Part shown: in pieces, positions 22,023 through 23,586 of the stretch | How the letters are laid out: each line of letters opens with the position of its first letter | How positions within the stretch are numbered: the stretch's first letter is position 1 | Origin: JAFMKE01 sp037624485 | GTDB taxonomy: Bacteria; Bacteroidota; Bacteroidia; Chitinophagales; UBA8649 | Length of the DNA stretch: 23,586 nt | Assembly: GCA_037624485.1 (NCBI GenBank) | Contig: JASJJC010000026.1 | Location: 1-23,586 of the forward strand | Direction: 5' to 3' | Made by a program: the position numbers and the translations under genes | Notes under the pieces: generated by a model | Database searches by the model: none | What the model saw: only the letters and a program-made list of their open reading frames with translations | What the model was told of the DNA's origin: nothing

Positions 22023-22463
22023 TTTAAATTCCTTTTTTAATAATTAAACTGTTGAATACCCTTTTTATGGGGTTCCATTTTTTATAAGCATATTTCTAAG
22101 AAACATTTTACTTTTCCAATCTAATTATTCCAATAAATATTTGATGGTTAGGTTTGACATAGCAGTAGTAGAATTTGGAATAATAAGTTTAATACAAAAA
22201 GATAGTCCTAGGAAAGCGGGCTTCATGATTTCTTAATAAAATGGACGGAGAGCTCAATTTTTTATAGGTTTAACAGCGCATTCTCATCCTTTATTTTCAT
22301 TTGTTTATTTAAACAAAGTCCATTTTAGGTTGTAGAAAGTTATGACAATTGTTCCAGATTCAGCAGTTTTAATATTAAAGGGTTGTAAATATTAGTCAAC
22401 TGTCTCTGCTCCAAAAATATCTAAATTCTGATTTTATAAAGTGTTTTCGGAAGTATAAAACAA
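22023..22463. other. Gene-free stretch
   Basis: About 440 bp with no credible gene on either strand. It is AT-rich and holds two inverted repeats. One is ATTATTCCAA (22124-22133) with TTGGAATAAT (22175-22184). The other is TAAAATGGAC (22237-22246) with GTCCATTTTA (22318-22327), and inside that lies a tight hairpin, TTTGTTTA (22300-22307) with TAAACAAA (22310-22317). No TAnnTTTG promoter appears at a useful distance from the lipocalin-like gene. Confidence 0.6.
22237..22327. repeat. 91-bp nested inverted-repeat unit
   Basis: Outer 10-bp perfect inverted repeats (22237-22246 and 22318-22327) enclose a second perfect 8-bp dyad (22300-22317) close to the right end. The ends read TA-AAATGGAC and GTCCATTT-TA, so they could be 8-bp termini flanked by TA. 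Whether it is a tiny non-autonomous element, an untranslated RNA structure, or chance is open. Confidence 0.25.
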
Positions 22464-23234
22464 TTATTTGTTGCTACTGAGTGTATTGTGTTTGATCCAT
22501 AAGTTTTTTAATTTGGAGTACTTGAAGAACTTGTAATAGGATGACATTATCGAAATAATAAAACCATAATAGCCATCCAAAAACCCCCTGTATAAAATGT
22601 ATTTTTTAAAAAACTCAAACATTGGCGCAACAATTAATTTTAGGGTAGATACTTTCTTTTTCTTTTCAAAGAGATCCCTTGCAGCCATTTCAGTAAACAA
22701 ATCCATTTTTTCTGCATGACGACTTAAATTTGGATAAGAATAATGTAATAAATCCCCTTTTAAATGTGCTTTTTTATCACTTGAAACTTGCAAAATTTCA
22801 TGAATTTTTCCCTCCCATTTTGCTTTAGACTTTCTGAATAACCTAAGCTTAACATCTGGGTACCAACCGCAATGATAGATCCATTGCCCACAATAATTAG
22901 TTCTTCTGTTGAAGGAGTAGCCATCTTGTTTAAGATTAGATTTCACAAGCGCTAAGGATTCTTTTAATTCTTCAGATATTGCCTCATCGGCATCAAGGGA
23001 TAGGATAAAAGAATGCTTGGCCATGGAGTTTCCATAATTCTTAGAATTTGAATAGTCTTCAAATTCTTTTTTTATAAACTCAACATCAAAGTCATTACAT
23101 ATTTTTTCTGTATCGTCCGTTGAATAGGAATCCACTACAATAATTTCATCAACAACATCCACTAATGAATTAAGGCATCTTCGAATGTTTTGTTGCTCAT
23201 TTTTTGTAATTATTACAGCACTTATCTTATTCAT
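22464..23234 (-). CDS. WaaE/KdtX-like glycosyltransferase family 2
   Basis: A 256-residue GT-A glycosyltransferase of family 2, in the group of lipopolysaccharide core enzymes WaaE/KdtX (beta-1,4-glucosyltransferase-like). The N-terminal nucleotide-binding fold starts 'ISAVIITKNEQQNIRRCLNS', 'EIIVVDSYSTDDTE' follows, and the D-x-D motif is 'LSLDADE' (about 75-81). The acceptor part carries 'RLFRKSKAKWEGKIHEIL' (about 131-148), typical of this subgroup. The C-terminal end is amphipathic and aromatic-rich ('FKKYILYRGFLDGYYGFIIS'), suggesting membrane association. It stands alone between a 440-bp gap and the yebC terminator, so it is an orphan LPS gene rather than part of a visible cluster. Confidence 0.85.
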   Translation of the reverse strand: MNKISAVIITKNEQQNIRRCLNSLVDVVDEIIVVDSYSTDDTEKICNDFDVEFIKKEFEDYSNSKNYGNSMAKHSFILSLDADEAISEELKESLALVKSNLKQDGYSFNRRTNYCGQWIYHCGWYPDVKLRLFRKSKAKWEGKIHEILQVSSDKKAHLKGDLLHYSYPNLSRHAEKMDLFTEMAARDLFEKKKKVSTLKLIVAPMFEFFKKYILYRGFLDGYYGFIISIMSSYYKFFKYSKLKNLWIKHNTLSSNK

Positions 23235-23432
23235 ATTGTGTTACATCCATTTAACGGTTCGTAAACTTTAAATTAATCTGAGTTGAGACATGATTGTGTA
23301 AATTTAATTCTTTTTAATTTTATAAACTTCACTTAATATTCTCTTTTAAGAGAGAAGAAGATTCTCATTGATTGTAGCATTTTATAAACTTATTTTGAGT
23401 CATCAATATTTCTTATTACACCAAAAATTTAT

Positions 23433-23460
23433 GGCAAAAAGAAACCCCTTAAAAGGGGTT
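23433..23460 (-). terminator. Intrinsic terminator downstream of yebC
   Basis: On the minus strand, AACCCCTT pairs with AAGGGGTT (23443-23450 and 23453-23460, with a two-base AA/TT centre), followed by TTTCTTTTTG (23442-23433). It lies 30 bp beyond the yebC stop codon and separates it from the glycosyltransferase gene. The stretch between this and the glycosyltransferase start (23235-23432) contains only a small palindrome (TCTCTT-TT-AAGAGA, 23340-23353). Confidence 0.9.
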
Positions 23461-23490
23461 AGATCTTCATTCCAGAAAAGAAACATTATC

Positions 23491-23586
23491 CTAGGGCTCC
23501 TCTTGTATGTCAAGCGCATGGTGAACATTTTGCACATCCTCGTCCTCTTCGATTTTTTCAATTAATTTTATTACATCCTCTTGTTG
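23491..23586 (-). CDS. yebC: YebC/PmpR-family protein, C-terminal fragment (5' end outside window)
   Basis: Only the last 31 codons and the TAG stop (23493-23491) are present; the gene runs off the right edge. The translation has 'IKLIEKIEEDEDVQNV' followed by 'HHALDIQEEP', which is the characteristic C-terminus of YebC/PmpR proteins (family pattern L-x-x-L-E-x-x-D-D-V-Q-x-V-x-x-N-x-x). These are conserved cytoplasmic proteins described as DNA-binding regulators and, more recently, as helpers of ribosomes at difficult sequences. The strong terminator just downstream supports a real gene end. Confidence 0.82.
   Translation of the reverse strand, partial: QQEDVIKLIEKIEEDEDVQNVHHALDIQEEP

Noticed and set aside
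22124..22184. 10-bp inverted repeat ATTATTCCAA/TTGGAATAAT as an element end
   Set aside because: The arms are AT-rich with a 41-base spacer. About one such pair is expected by chance in a window of this size, and no supporting feature is nearby.
23368..23565. Plus-strand open frame of 65 codons
   Set aside because: It runs through the yebC terminator hairpin and antisense to the YebC tail, which has clear homology on the other strand.

Overview
The window is a chromosomal segment of about 23.6 kb from an AT-rich member of the Bacteroidota, most likely a marine-type Flavobacteriia/Cytophagia relative. Four things point there: a CotH-domain protein with a type IX secretion (T9SS) C-terminal sorting tail ('YPNPV' motif), TANNTTTG-type promoter boxes, a TamB next to tsaD, and small lipoproteins with acidic residues after the lipobox cysteine. 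No taxonomic marker other than the rRNA 3' end is present, so this is inference.

Layout. (1) 1-664: 3' end of a 23S rRNA gene, a spacer with a strong hairpin, 5S rRNA and an intrinsic terminator. (2) 747-3127 (+): a tight run of housekeeping genes: a DivIC/FtsB-like division protein, a membrane-anchored TlpA/ResA-type thioredoxin, a GatB/YqeY protein, a CvpA-family protein and the glutaminase subunit TrpG/PabA. (3) 3124-4901 (-): an exported TPR protein and tsaD (tRNA t6A modification), diverging from (4) the giant tamB at 4938-9701 (+). (5) 9894-13986 (+): a T9SS-secreted CotH/lamin-tail protein with a glycine minisatellite, then comM. (6) 14059-16811 (-): a parallel beta-helix protein fused to a C-terminal monoheme cytochrome c, and upstream of it a diheme cytochrome c peroxidase/MauG-type lipoprotein. 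(7) 16989-20151 (-): a probable bicarbonate-handling operon: SulP transporter, beta-carbonic anhydrase, and a DUF2490 outer-membrane beta-barrel, with a 21-bp palindrome at the predicted promoter. (8) 20281-22022: small, weakly characterised genes, including a Bor/Iss-like lipoprotein and a lipocalin-like lipoprotein. (9) 22464-23586 (-): a WaaE/KdtX-like glycosyltransferase, and the 3' end of a yebC/pmpR gene, cut by the window edge, with a clear terminator.

Most of the window is core genome. The parts most worth a second look are the beta-helix-cytochrome c fusion beside the diheme peroxidase, an exact 30-bp intergenic repeat at 663-692 and 9797-9826 that sits upstream of two unrelated promoters, the palindrome at the sulP promoter, and the 20-23 kb accessory stretch. 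I do not see a clear new multi-gene defence or mobile system, CRISPR array, tRNA, transposase or integrase.
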